DNA of 64,000 nucleotides from assembly GCA_029856155.1 (NCBI GenBank), contig JAHQWL010000096.1, positions 17,140 to 81,139 on the forward strand, given 5' to 3'. Shown here piece after piece: positions 1 through 9,413 of this stretch. Under the pieces are notes generated by a model that saw only the letters and a program-made list of their open reading frames with translations, made no database searches and had not been told where the DNA came from. Position 1 is the first letter of the stretch; each line of letters starts with the position of its first letter. The stretch is from Promethearchaeia archaeon. GTDB lineage: Archaea > Asgardarchaeota > Lokiarchaeia > Sigyniarchaeales > SOKP01. Position numbers and translations under genes: made by a program.

Positions 1-177
1 AAATCAATTCTGGCATTGTTTTCTAAAACACTAAATCAAATTACATGATTGAATATTAAATTATTTGGGTTTAAAATTTGTAATTTTTTATCAAATCATT
101 TCTGAATATTAGTATCGGAAAGTACTAAAATTCTTAAAATTTTATCTAGTAAAGTAAGAATATTAGATGAATTAACA

Positions 178-1200
178 TTGTCTAGTTCTAAATTTGAATT
201 AACTCAAATTAATGGAGTATATCGAATAAAAATAGCCGTTCCTTTCCCTGTCAAATACGTATGTGTTTATTTATTTAAACTTCAGGGAAAGAATATCCTT
301 ATAGATGCCGGTTTAAATATGGGCAATTGGAAAAAAAAATTATTCTCTGCTTTCGAAGATATTAATCTTTCAATTCAAGATATTGATTATTGCTTCATTA
401 CGCATATTCACACAGATCATATGGGTTTAGTTAAAATTCTTAAACAGAAAAATCCTAGACTTAAAATCTTAATGCATGATATAACTCATGATCTATTGAA
501 ATGGGAAACTAATGATGAGCAATTACCTGAATTAGAACAAGAAGCTAGACTAACTGCAAACCAATTGATAAATTATGGACTCAGTGAAGAACAAGGAAAT
601 AGAATTGTTCAGTTTTTTACATATTGGCCGAAATTTTTAGAGTATCAAAAACCTGATATTATAGTACACGATGGAGATATACTATTTGAGAGATTAGAAA
701 TTATTTGGACTCCAGGCCATAGTTTTGGTCATATTTGTATTTTTGATAAGGAAAATAAGTATCTTTTCTCGGGGGATCACATTTTGAGTCGAATTACACC
801 TCACATAGGGAATTTCATAATTCCTACTGATATGGCAGAAAAATACAAGGATCACGATTTTAATAATATTTTAAAGCATTATTTAGCCTCATTAGATAAA
901 ATAGACATGTTAAATCCAAAAATAATTTTCCCCGGGCACCAAGAGATAATTTACAATCCCCATGAACGAATTCAACAAATTAAAGAACATCATCAAAATA
1001 GATTAACAGAGATTTCAAGATTAATCAAAGATAATCCTATGACTGCTTTTAGAATATCTCAAATCCATTTTGGAGAAGATTTAGACGAAATGAATTCTTA
1101 TATGGCACTAAGCGAAGTGTTAGGACATCTTTTTTATCTTGAGGCAGAAGATAAAGTAAAAAAAGTTGAAAGAAATGGAAAACTTTTATATTATTGCTAA
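178..1200 (+). CDS. MBL-fold metallo-hydrolase
   Basis: A 340-residue metallo-beta-lactamase-fold hydrolase. The metal motif THIHTDHMG places H76, H78, D80 and H81. A downstream GHSFGH segment, the aspartate in SGDH, and a late PGHQ histidine complete the usual two-metal set. A C-terminal region of about 90 residues resembles the winged-helix tail that many thioesterase/glyoxalase-like members carry. The start is TTG with a purine-rich AGATGA upstream; no upstream ATG fits. The next gene begins 14 bases after the stop, so they are probably co-transcribed. The family call is firm, the substrate is unknown. Confidence 0.85.
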   Translation: MSSSKFELTQINGVYRIKIAVPFPVKYVCVYLFKLQGKNILIDAGLNMGNWKKKLFSAFEDINLSIQDIDYCFITHIHTDHMGLVKILKQKNPRLKILMHDITHDLLKWETNDEQLPELEQEARLTANQLINYGLSEEQGNRIVQFFTYWPKFLEYQKPDIIVHDGDILFERLEIIWTPGHSFGHICIFDKENKYLFSGDHILSRITPHIGNFIIPTDMAEKYKDHDFNNILKHYLASLDKIDMLNPKIIFPGHQEIIYNPHERIQQIKEHHQNRLTEISRLIKDNPMTAFRISQIHFGEDLDEMNSYMALSEVLGHLFYLEAEDKVKKVERNGKLLYYC

Positions 1201-1214
1201 TTTTAGTGAATAAT

Positions 1215-1805
1215 ATGATAGAGTGGATTAATTTTTCAATCCTAATTATCTCAACTATACTAATGGCATTTTTCTATATTAGAAGTGTAGGTCCTGCAAA
1301 ATTAGAAAAAAAAATAGGTGAAAAAGCCTATAGGAGATGTGGAAATTATCGAATTATTGCCAGTGTTTTTGAACTAATTACTGCTGTTAATTTTATTTTA
1401 TATTTCTTTTTTCCTTTACCAATTTGTATACCTCAATATTTTTTTTGGGATTATTGGATCTCTGTTATTCTTAGTTTATTCATTCTAATTCCATGTTTAT
1501 ATATTATGCTTAAGGGAGTTAAAGATGCTGGAAGAGAGGCTCTTTTCCCAGATAAAAAACATACTCTCTATGAAGGTATATACAACAAAATTCGACATCC
1601 TCAAGCACTTGGAGAAGTGTTTATTTGGTGGGTAATTGCATTAGTGTTAAACTCTCCCTTTCTTTTTCTATATTCTATTGTATGGTTTCCAATTTTTTAT
1701 TGGTTTTGTAAAGCAGAAGAAAAAGATTTAGAAATACGATATGGAGAACCGTATATTAACTATAAAAAGCAAACAGGAATGTTCTTTCCAAAGAAAAAAA
1801 GATAA
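1215..1805 (+). CDS. Isoprenylcysteine carboxyl methyltransferase-like membrane methyltransferase
   Basis: An integral membrane protein of about 196 residues with roughly five hydrophobic segments. The C-terminal half has the ICMT/phospholipid methyltransferase signature: an IRHPQALGE segment (SAM-binding RHP), then an EE pair and a YGEPYINYKKQ segment. These motifs are known for SAM-dependent methylation of lipids or isoprenylated thiols at the membrane. I prefer the ATG at 1215 to the TTG at 1194, which would overlap the preceding gene. The stop is one base before the next start, indicating an operon. The acceptor is unknown; the two GTPases whose C-termini I checked here lack CaaX ends. 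Confidence 0.75.
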   Translation: MIEWINFSILIISTILMAFFYIRSVGPAKLEKKIGEKAYRRCGNYRIIASVFELITAVNFILYFFFPLPICIPQYFFWDYWISVILSLFILIPCLYIMLKGVKDAGREALFPDKKHTLYEGIYNKIRHPQALGEVFIWWVIALVLNSPFLFLYSIVWFPIFYWFCKAEEKDLEIRYGEPYINYKKQTGMFFPKKKR

Positions 1806-1806
1806 T

Positions 1807-3594
1807 ATGATTTCAAATAATATGAAAGAAAGTAAAAATACTTCATGGAAACCCGTAGAAGGTCAGTTAATGACTCGATGGGTAAGTAAGATAGATCCTG
1901 AAAACCCACTTCCTAAGTATCCAAGACCGCAACTTAGACGGAAAGAATGGTTAAATTTGAATGGACTGTGGGATTATGCTATTCGCCCAAAAGAGCAAAA
2001 TTATATTGATAGCTTTGAAGGGAAGATCCTTGTTCCCTATCCTATAGAGTCCGCGTTATCTGGAGTAAAAAGAAAATTAGACCCTAAGCAAAAATTGTGG
2101 TATCATCAAACATTTACCATACCTGATTTATGGAATCAAAAGAAAATACTCTTACATTTTGGTGCTGTTGATTGGGAAACTACTATTTGGATTAATAAAA
2201 AGTTAGTAGGCATTCATAAAGGAGGATATACACCTTTTAATTTTGAAATTTCAGATTATCTGAATACCTCAAAAGTAAATGAAATAATTATATCTGTTTG
2301 GGATCCTACAGATAAAGGTTATCAAGAACGGGGTAAACAATCTTTAAATCCAAAAATAATATCCTATACTGCGGTGTCAGGTATTTGGCAGACAGTTTGG
2401 CTTGAGCCAGTCTCAGATACCTTTATTGAAAATTTGAAAATGGTTCCAAATATCGATAAGGAGAGTTTAAAACTTTTAGTGGAAGTCAAAGATCTACAAC
2501 CGAATGATGTAATACTTATAAGAATTTTTGAGAAGAATAGTCAAATTATAGCTGATCATGAAATCGTAGAAAAGGAAGTTGAGATTTATATTAAATCCCC
2601 TAAACTTTGGAGTCCAGAATCTCCTTATCTATATGATATAATAGTCGAGATAAAAAGAAATGATATAATATTAGATAAAGTAGAAAGTTATTTCGGGATG
2701 AGAAAAATTTCACTTAGTGAAGATAGTAATGGTATTAAACGTTTAGAATTAAATAATAAAGAGTTTTTCCAATATGGAACTCTCGATCAAGGATATTGGC
2801 CTGATGGACTATATACAGCACCAACTGATGAGGCACTTCGATATGATATTAAGATTACTAAAGAACTTGGTTTTAATTTTATTCGAAAACATGTTAAGGT
2901 AGAACCTGCTCGGTGGTACTATTATTGTGATACAATAGAAATTTTAGTTTGGCAAGATATGCCCAATGGAGGATTTACTAAAATTACAGGGATCCCAAAT
3001 AATGTAAATGAATATAAAGAAACAAGGAAAGATCCTGATAAAAAAAACTATTTGAATGAGTTAGATTCAATGATAAAATCATTAATCAATTCACCTTCAA
3101 TTGTTACATGGGTTCCATTTAATGAAGGATGGGGTCAGTTTGATACAAATGGCGTTTGTGAGAAAATAAAAAAACTTGATCCCTCTCGTTTAGTAGATGC
3201 TGCAAGTGGATGGTATGATGTAGGGGTTGGAGATATATGTGATCGACATAGCTATCCAAATCCTATAATGCCACTAAAAGATAAAATTAATTCTCGTGCT
3301 GCTGTAGTTGGTGAATTTGGGGGTTTAGGTTTAGAAATTATAGATCATATGTGGAAGTTTCAAAATAAATTTGTTTACCGAAATTTCCAAGATAAAGATG
3401 AATTAATTGAAAAATATGAAAAGTTAATCTCAAAGCTTAAAAGATTAATTCTAAAGGGATTGAGTGCTGCAATTTATACTCAAATCACTGATGTTGAACA
3501 GGAGATTAATGGTTTACTTACTTATGATCGTGAAATAATAAAGATGGATAAAAAGAAGATATGTGAATTAAACTTGAGTTTATACAAAATTTAG
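1807..3594 (+). CDS. Glycoside hydrolase family 2 protein (beta-galactosidase/glucuronidase-like)
   Basis: A 595-residue GH2 enzyme: N-terminal sugar-binding jelly roll (about 25-180), immunoglobulin-like domain (about 190-290) and TIM barrel (about 300-595). The acid/base glutamate is E440 in WVPFNEGWG and the nucleophile is E503 in VVGEFGG. I chose ATG 1807 because it directly follows the previous stop; an in-frame ATG at 1741 would add 22 residues read from inside the upstream gene. I see no signal peptide, so the enzyme is probably cytosolic and acts on oligosaccharides or glycosides. It is the third gene of a tight cluster. The exact sugar specificity cannot be read from sequence. Confidence 0.85.
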   Translation: MISNNMKESKNTSWKPVEGQLMTRWVSKIDPENPLPKYPRPQLRRKEWLNLNGLWDYAIRPKEQNYIDSFEGKILVPYPIESALSGVKRKLDPKQKLWYHQTFTIPDLWNQKKILLHFGAVDWETTIWINKKLVGIHKGGYTPFNFEISDYLNTSKVNEIIISVWDPTDKGYQERGKQSLNPKIISYTAVSGIWQTVWLEPVSDTFIENLKMVPNIDKESLKLLVEVKDLQPNDVILIRIFEKNSQIIADHEIVEKEVEIYIKSPKLWSPESPYLYDIIVEIKRNDIILDKVESYFGMRKISLSEDSNGIKRLELNNKEFFQYGTLDQGYWPDGLYTAPTDEALRYDIKITKELGFNFIRKHVKVEPARWYYYCDTIEILVWQDMPNGGFTKITGIPNNVNEYKETRKDPDKKNYLNELDSMIKSLINSPSIVTWVPFNEGWGQFDTNGVCEKIKKLDPSRLVDAASGWYDVGVGDICDRHSYPNPIMPLKDKINSRAAVVGEFGGLGLEIIDHMWKFQNKFVYRNFQDKDELIEKYEKLISKLKRLILKGLSAAIYTQITDVEQEINGLLTYDREIIKMDKKKICELNLSLYKI

Positions 3595-3867
3595 TAATTT
3601 TTAAAAAAGGGAGGACGTAAATATCTAAATAACTTAAATTCCAATTGGAAATTTTTTATAATTATTTCCTTAAATATAGTGCCAAAGGGCATCCTTTTTT
3701 ATGAATTACTCTCTATATAACAGCTTTTGATGTTTTAAGAACTATTAATTAGAGAATTGGATGATTATGAACTGTATTTGTTTTTTTAAAAAAAAAACAA
3801 TAATATAGCAAGTAATCTTTTAATTCCCAATTTATTTTAACTTAATTGATAATAATAAAACAATAAA

Positions 3868-4434
3868 ATGTCAGCTATTATTGAAAACTTAAGAGAAGCA
3901 ATTAACGGAGAAAGCAATGCGAAACGAAAATATGAAATTTATGCTGAAAGAGCAAGAGAAGAAAATCTTCCGGAGATTGCTCATTTATTTAAGGCTATAT
4001 CAACTGCAGAAGCAATTCATATTAAAAATCATATTAGAGCACTTGAAGTGATAACTAATTCAAAGGTTAATGTAGAAGATTTCGTTGAGATTAATGAAGT
4101 TGTATTAGAGAATAATTCAAAAGATACTAAGTTAAATCTAATTGATGCTATAAATGGCGAAACTTATGAAACGAAACATATGTACAAAAATTTTATAAAG
4201 AGTTCAAAAAAAGAGGGAAATGAAGTAGCAGAGTTATCTTTTTCATTAGCAAGAAAAGCAGAAAAAGTTCATGCAAAAATATTCAGTGATTACTTAAAAA
4301 AACTAGAAAAACATGAAATTATAGATACACAAAAAATTTTTGTATGTCAGATTTGTGGAAATGTAGAATTCGGCATTCCTCCATCAGTATGTCCTATATG
4401 CGATCATACTGAGAAATTCTTTAAAGAAATTTAA
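3868..4434 (+). CDS. Rubrerythrin
   Basis: A 188-residue protein with an N-terminal ferritin-like four-helix bundle. Its EXXH-type di-iron motifs are seen around E34/EIAH and E48-EAIHIKNH, with a second pair near ETYETKHMYK and EKVHAK. A C-terminal rubredoxin-like domain carries CQICG near residue 163 and CPIC near residue 175. Rubrerythrins reduce hydrogen peroxide in anaerobes using NADH or rubredoxin-derived electrons. The length matches the family. It is convergent with a VIT1-type metal transporter only 15 bases away, which suggests a local iron/oxidative-stress theme. Confidence 0.9.
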   Translation: MSAIIENLREAINGESNAKRKYEIYAERAREENLPEIAHLFKAISTAEAIHIKNHIRALEVITNSKVNVEDFVEINEVVLENNSKDTKLNLIDAINGETYETKHMYKNFIKSSKKEGNEVAELSFSLARKAEKVHAKIFSDYLKKLEKHEIIDTQKIFVCQICGNVEFGIPPSVCPICDHTEKFFKEI

Positions 4435-4440
4435 GAAGTA

Positions 4441-4452
4441 TTTTTCTTTTTA
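4441..4452 (+). terminator. Oligo-T terminator after rubrerythrin
   Basis: A run of eleven T residues broken by a single C lies six bases past the rubrerythrin stop. Archaeal RNA polymerase terminates at such oligo-T tracts without a stem. The tract lies in the short gap between convergent genes and slightly overlaps the end of the opposite gene. Confidence 0.4.
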
Positions 4453-5160
4453 AACGGTAGTAATTAATTGTTCAAGCATAGTACCAATACCATATGATGC
4501 GATAAACGCGACAATCCCAATTATTATCATTTCTAATCCACTTTTTAGTGTACTTTCCCCTGTGATTTTAGTTTTTAAAGCACCAGCAATAAATAACATT
4601 GAGAAAGAGACTACTGAAGATATTATTAATGAAATAAAGCCTATATCAAAAAAGTAGGCAAATAGAGTTAAAAACGATCCAGAAACAAATGATAGAAATG
4701 TAAATATAGCTCCTAATATAGGATTTTCTGGTTCCTCTAATCCTAACTCACTCTTTGTTAGAAAATCAAGCCAAACTTGTTTATTTGAAGTAATAGTGTG
4801 GACACACGAATTCAGCGTGTCGCCATCAAGTCCCATTTTTTCGAAAATCTCCCTAACCTCTTCTTTTTCTTCCTCGGGAAAAAGTTCAATTTCTGCTCTT
4901 TCCTTTTTTAATTCATTTTTGATATAATTATATTCAGATTTACTCGAAATATATTCTCCAAGTCCCATACTAATTGCCCCTGAAACCATAGCAGCAAATC
5001 CTGTCAATATAACTATAGAGTTACTACCTGTGGATGCGATTGTAGCTGCTGCAACTCCAACTAATAGTGTAAAAGTTGAAATCAATCCATCATTTAATCC
5101 TAAGAGTATACTACGGATCTTTCCTCCGCCAACAATATGCTCCTCTTGCCTAGAACTCAA
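4450..5160 (-). CDS. VIT1/CCC1-family iron or manganese transporter
   Basis: A 236-residue membrane protein. Helix 1 contains the family motif LGLNDGLISTFTLLVG. A second hydrophobic stretch is followed by GLGEYISSKSE and then a charged cytosolic helical region (about 80-145) rich in Glu that matches the metal-binding domain of the VIT family. Three more membrane helices follow. The family moves Fe2+ or Mn2+ across membranes. The start is TTG, with GGTGAT upstream as a plausible ribosome binding site. It converges with the rubrerythrin gene. Confidence 0.85.
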   Translation of the reverse strand: MSSRQEEHIVGGGKIRSILLGLNDGLISTFTLLVGVAAATIASTGSNSIVILTGFAAMVSGAISMGLGEYISSKSEYNYIKNELKKERAEIELFPEEEKEEVREIFEKMGLDGDTLNSCVHTITSNKQVWLDFLTKSELGLEEPENPILGAIFTFLSFVSGSFLTLFAYFFDIGFISLIISSVVSFSMLFIAGALKTKITGESTLKSGLEMIIIGIVAFIASYGIGTMLEQLITTV

Positions 5161-5302
5161 TTTAAATCACCAAAAGTATTATATTTTTAATCTCATTTCA
5201 AGATCCTGAAATGAAAATATAGTAGTAATTATAATAAGATATAAAAAAAATTGATATTTGAAAAGAATTACTTAAATTATATAAATTTGAAAATAAATTA
5301 GA

Positions 5303-6370
5303 ATGACTTTTATGACGGAAAGAATTACGAATAAAGATATTAAACAGCAAAAAAGTAAATTATTTGCCAAATTAGCAATCGCGGCAAAGCAAGCAAAAGA
5401 CAGTGGAGGGAAACCATTTGTTTTCCATTTTCTTACGACATTACGATGTAACTGTAACTGTGACTCTTGTTTTTGGAAAGATAATTCAGTTAAAAATGAA
5501 TTGACCTTAGAAGAAATTAAGCGTATATATTTGGAAGCTAAGAAAGAAGGTTTTTTTATCTCTATTCTTTGGGGAGGTGAACCTACCCTTCGTAAAGACA
5601 TTACCGATATTATAAAATTTGCTAAACATGAAGCCAAATTTGCGTTTATAGGAATGGTCACGAATGGATTTCTCATACCAAAACGTATCTCTGAATTTGG
5701 GGATGATATTGACCTTATTCTTCTGTCTCTAGATTCTCCTGTACGAGAAGAACATGATAAAATTAGGTCATTGCCTGGATTATACGATAATATAATGAAA
5801 TCGGTTGAAATAATTAAAAGGGATTATCCTCTCATTTCTTTACAATTTAGTTTTTCTATTAGTAAATTTAATATTCATCGTGTTGATGAAATGATTGCTC
5901 TCGGTGATAAACTAGAGATTCCCATAGCATTTAATGTAATAAATACCATACGCCACTATTCATATGGTGATATGGATGAAAAAGGAGATCTTTCTGCAAC
6001 GGACCAGGAAATAAGCGATGCTTTTTCAAGAATTTTAGAAGCAAAAAGGAATAACTCTCATATATTAAACTCAGAAATGTACTTGAAACATTTCATCGGA
6101 GGAAAGAAAACTTATCGATGCCATGCAAGGAAAGTCTTCATGTTTGTTAATTCTAATGGTGATATCGAAGATTGTCTTCGATTAGATAGACCAATCGCAA
6201 ATTTACGAGAAACTTCTGTTAAAGAAGTCATGAATTTAACACGATTTCAACAATATTTAAAAGAAGCAGAAAACTGCGACAGTTGTAATTCTCCTACTAT
6301 GATAGATACTAGTTATGCTTGGGAAGATTGGAGCTTAATAACAAAATCAGGTGGAATTTCCTTTGGATAA
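5303..6370 (+). CDS. Radical SAM/SPASM-like protein
   Basis: A 355-residue protein with the radical SAM cluster motif C49-x3-C53-x2-C56 (read as RCNCNCDSCF), followed by a WGGEPTLRKD segment typical of the SAM-binding region. The C-terminal third has additional cysteines (YRCHAR, EDCLRL, NCDSCNSP) resembling a SPASM/twitch auxiliary-cluster domain. Relatives mature peptides, modify haem precursors or activate enzymes; no precursor peptide is evident next to it. ATG at 5303 and ATG at 5312 are both possible starts. The downstream neighbour is an MBL protein on the same strand, 89 bases away. Confidence 0.8.
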   Translation: MTFMTERITNKDIKQQKSKLFAKLAIAAKQAKDSGGKPFVFHFLTTLRCNCNCDSCFWKDNSVKNELTLEEIKRIYLEAKKEGFFISILWGGEPTLRKDITDIIKFAKHEAKFAFIGMVTNGFLIPKRISEFGDDIDLILLSLDSPVREEHDKIRSLPGLYDNIMKSVEIIKRDYPLISLQFSFSISKFNIHRVDEMIALGDKLEIPIAFNVINTIRHYSYGDMDEKGDLSATDQEISDAFSRILEAKRNNSHILNSEMYLKHFIGGKKTYRCHARKVFMFVNSNGDIEDCLRLDRPIANLRETSVKEVMNLTRFQQYLKEAENCDSCNSPTMIDTSYAWEDWSLITKSGGISFG

Positions 6371-6459
6371 TAGTGTAAGCAGATTGAATAAAATAATAAG
6401 AAATAAATAAAATAGACAAAATATAATATTAGAATAAAGAATCAACTCTGGTTTTTAAA

Positions 6460-7551
6460 TTGAGTAGTATAGGTTTAGAAGAAATCAAGAAATTGCTAAA
6501 AGAATATCCTTTAATAAAGGATCGTGATATTATATCCAAAATTATAAATGGAGAGAAACTTTCTGAGTTTGAATTGACGCGAGCTTTTCAAATGTCACTT
6601 CCTCTATTCACTTTAATGGTATTGAACAAAAGATTTGAAAAGAATAAACAAATTATTGAGGATAAGTGGTCAAGTACTAAATTTAACAAATTAGATGGTA
6701 TGGGCACAGTTAAAAATTTGGAGATTATTCCTCTTATTGATTATCATGCTGAAAATAATCTCTTCACTGAAAATGGAGTTTCTTATTATATTAAAGCTGA
6801 TGATATTGGTATTTTATATGATACAGGTTTAAATCCTAATAGAAAGCATCCATCTCCCCTTCTAAAGAATATGGAGGCTTTAGGTATCACTATAGATGAC
6901 TTTAAATATATTTTCATTTCACACTTGCATGGTGATCATGTGGGAGGTTTAAAATGGGCTCAGAAAAATACATTTTCACTGTCAGAAACCCAACTTAACC
7001 TAAGTCATGTGAAAGCGTTTACTCCTGTTCCCATGACTCATCCTACTGCCACATTAAGCCAAGTAAAAGGTCCAGAGGTTATAGCAGATGGCATAGCTTC
7101 TATCGGTCCTATACATAATCCTTTGTTTTTTTTTAGAGATATTTACGAACAGGCCATGGCTATCAATGTTGAAGGAAAAGGGATTGTAATTATTGTCGGT
7201 TGTGGACATCAAGGAATTAAAAAGATAATAGATCGTGTTGAAGCGTTGTTTGATACTCGGATTTATGGAGTTATAGGAGGACTACATTTACCTATCCCAG
7301 AATTTCCCGGTAATGAAGATAATTGGTCAGGATTGCCTATACATAAATTTATCATGACAAAAAGACCACCATGGGAACCATGGGATAAAAAAGATCGAGA
7401 TTTCGCTTTAGATTACCTAAAGGCTAGAAATCCTAAGTTAGTGGCACTTTCACCTCATGATAGCAGCATAGAGAGCATTAATATTTTTAAAGAGACGTTT
7501 AAAGAGGCTTATTTTGATTTAAAAGTTGGTAAAGTTATCAAATTACCATAA
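6460..7551 (+). CDS. MBL-fold hydrolase of the COG1237 (RFAP-synthase-related) type
   Basis: A 363-residue metallo-beta-lactamase-fold protein with an additional N-terminal helical region of about 85 residues. The metal motif is SHLHGDHVGG near residue 158. Later, GCGHQG and IGGLHL segments match the subgroup of archaeal dihydropterin-dependent or RFAP-synthase-related hydrolases. A C-terminal SPHDSS segment provides another histidine. The start is TTG. The members of this group that have been studied act in pterin/methanopterin-related chemistry, but I cannot assign the reaction. It is convergent with metF, with 25 bases between stops. Confidence 0.75.
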   Translation: MSSIGLEEIKKLLKEYPLIKDRDIISKIINGEKLSEFELTRAFQMSLPLFTLMVLNKRFEKNKQIIEDKWSSTKFNKLDGMGTVKNLEIIPLIDYHAENNLFTENGVSYYIKADDIGILYDTGLNPNRKHPSPLLKNMEALGITIDDFKYIFISHLHGDHVGGLKWAQKNTFSLSETQLNLSHVKAFTPVPMTHPTATLSQVKGPEVIADGIASIGPIHNPLFFFRDIYEQAMAINVEGKGIVIIVGCGHQGIKKIIDRVEALFDTRIYGVIGGLHLPIPEFPGNEDNWSGLPIHKFIMTKRPPWEPWDKKDRDFALDYLKARNPKLVALSPHDSSIESINIFKETFKEAYFDLKVGKVIKLP

Positions 7552-7576
7552 TAAAAAAAATAAAAAGAAATTAAAT

Positions 7577-8509
7577 TTAAGCTTGAATTACTTCCATCAA
7601 TTTAGGAAATATTCGGGGATAATGAACAGCCATACAATGTACGCCAGCTAATAAGCCCTTTTTCTTTAGTTCGGAAATAAAGGGCTTGAAAAACTCATAG
7701 TTTGCTTGATCATACAATCTTTTCTGTTCCTTTTTATCATCCTTAAATTCTGTTTTAATATTTTTCCATTTAGCCAAAATATCTTTAGGAACATCAACTC
7801 CAGGAACAAATGTATCAAAACCCTTGGCAATACCATAGCTCTTCATTGGAAAAATTCCAAGTAAAACTGGAACGTTATACCTTTTGATCTCACTTAAAAA
7901 TTCAATGGTTCGATCCAAATCATATACAACTTGAGTCTGTATAAATTCACATCCAGCCTCGGCTTTCCTTCCAATTTTTAAAATTTCAGCCTCCATAGGA
8001 TCGGAATTTGGATTTGCAGCCGCACCAACATGAAAAGTTGGAGCATGTTCAATTTCATGGCCATTTATGGAACCTTTATCAACCATCTCTCGTATTAATT
8101 TAACTAAAGTTGCAGAATCAAGATCAAATACAGGTTTAGATTCTGGCATATCTCCAAGGGCAGGATGATCACCAGTAAGAGATAACACATTTCTCAAACC
8201 CAATGCATGAGCTCCCATAATCATTCCAGCTATGCCTAATTTATTCACATCTCTTACTGTAAGTTGCCAAATCACTTCCAATCCAGCTTCTTTTTGGATA
8301 ATATGAGAAGCAGCCATACTATTAATTGTTACTATCCCTAAAGGACTATCAGTGACATTGGCAGCAACTACGTAGGGAGCCATTTCTTTGGCTTCTTGAA
8401 TAGTATGGGAGAGATCACACGTTTTTTCGGGCTCTAACTCACCAGTTAGTATAAAATCCCCATTTGTTAACTTTTCACCTAATTTAGAATAAACTTTTTT
8501 TTCTGCCAT
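7577..8509 (-). CDS. metF: Methylenetetrahydrofolate reductase (MetF), copy 1
   Basis: A 310-residue TIM-barrel flavoprotein of the MetF family. Hallmarks are GELEPEK at the N-terminus (catalytic Glu region), LSLTGDHPALGD (FAD/folate-binding segment), AANPNSDP, and GCEFIQTQVVYD (barrel strand). The enzyme reduces methylene-tetrahydrofolate or a similar C1 carrier to the methyl form. It starts seven bases after the metV stop, so the two are an operon and presumably a heteromer. A second, diverged metV-metF pair lies in the Hdr operon at 25-26.7 kb. Unlike that one, this pair has no Hdr genes beside it. Confidence 0.88.
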   Translation of the reverse strand: MAEKKVYSKLGEKLTNGDFILTGELEPEKTCDLSHTIQEAKEMAPYVVAANVTDSPLGIVTINSMAASHIIQKEAGLEVIWQLTVRDVNKLGIAGMIMGAHALGLRNVLSLTGDHPALGDMPESKPVFDLDSATLVKLIREMVDKGSINGHEIEHAPTFHVGAAANPNSDPMEAEILKIGRKAEAGCEFIQTQVVYDLDRTIEFLSEIKRYNVPVLLGIFPMKSYGIAKGFDTFVPGVDVPKDILAKWKNIKTEFKDDKKEQKRLYDQANYEFFKPFISELKKKGLLAGVHCMAVHYPRIFPKLMEVIQA

Positions 8510-8516
8510 TTTAACT

Positions 8517-9197
8517 CTACCTCCATACTACTTCTCGTTGATGACCAGATTCGCTCCAATCCACTGGATCTCTCAATTTGGAGAATAAATCTAATCTCCC
8601 TATTTCTTTCAATCGATTATAAATTAAAACCCAGCCACAATCTTTCTCGTAATTGCCAACTTCACATTTACCATTAACCATTCCACCGCATGGCCCATTC
8701 ATAAGCGATTTAGCACATGTGGTTATGGGACAAATACCTCCTGTTTCATTTAATAGACAATCACCACACCCTCGACATCGCATATAAAATCTGCCAATTC
8801 TCTCCGTCATCCCCATAAATTCTGTATTATTTGTAACAAACACTCTCTTTTCTGGATATTTTTTAGATAGCACCTGAATTATTGATTGAACCCCAAGTCC
8901 GCAACTTAAAGTGACAATAGAATCAGCTTCTTGAACATCAGCATCATTTTTACGTACAACTTTAGCCATTTCCCTATTATCACAGACATCATCTACAACC
9001 ATGCCATTAACTATTTCATATCCTTCTTTCTCTAAGATTTCTTTCCATTCCTCTAAACCTTTTTCACCACCTGTTTGACATAATGCTGAACAAACCCCAC
9101 AACTTACAAGAAACAATTTTTTAGCATTATTATCTTTCAGAACATTAAGGACTTCCTCTACCGGCTTTTTAGTAGTTATAACAACCATTTTTTTCAC
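8517..9197 (-). CDS. metV: MetV-like zinc/Fe-S protein (MTHFR C-terminal domain family), copy 1
   Basis: A 226-residue protein matching MetV, the partner of short MetF proteins in acetogens. The first half is a Rossmann-like domain with CGVCSALCQTGG near residue 34. The second half is cysteine-rich: CRGCGDCLLNETGGICPITTCAKSLMNGPCGG, then CEVGNYEKDCGW. These cysteines probably bind zinc or 4Fe-4S clusters. The start is GTG at 9197, or ATG at 9188. It precedes metF in the same operon. Confidence 0.85.
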   Translation of the reverse strand: MKKMVVITTKKPVEEVLNVLKDNNAKKLFLVSCGVCSALCQTGGEKGLEEWKEILEKEGYEIVNGMVVDDVCDNREMAKVVRKNDADVQEADSIVTLSCGLGVQSIIQVLSKKYPEKRVFVTNNTEFMGMTERIGRFYMRCRGCGDCLLNETGGICPITTCAKSLMNGPCGGMVNGKCEVGNYEKDCGWVLIYNRLKEIGRLDLFSKLRDPVDWSESGHQREVVWR

Positions 9198-9413
9198 AAA
9201 TTTTTTTTTTTTTAAAAGGTATTTTTTAATCTTAAGTAGTGAAATTAATCAAGATATTTATTATTTTGAGTTATGAAATGTAACGTTTCGAAAAGAAAAA
9301 TATTAAAAATAAAAATTTATATGATAAAAAAGAAACTATTATACCTAAAAGAGTTAAATTTTAGACCCCTTTCACGTTCACAGTCCAATTAATAAAGAGT
9401 ATAATCAAAGGTC

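Noticed and set aside
1215..1805. ICMT-like enzyme as a methylase of CaaX-tailed GTPases
   Set aside because: The GTPases at 21991 and 37312 end without a CaaX box, so a prenyl-cysteine role is unsupported.
1741..1806. N-terminal extension of the GH2 protein
   Set aside because: It would be read from within the upstream methyltransferase gene; ATG 1807 lies directly after that stop.
5272..5676. Minus-strand 134-codon frame
   Set aside because: It lies antisense inside the radical SAM gene, which has clear catalytic motifs.
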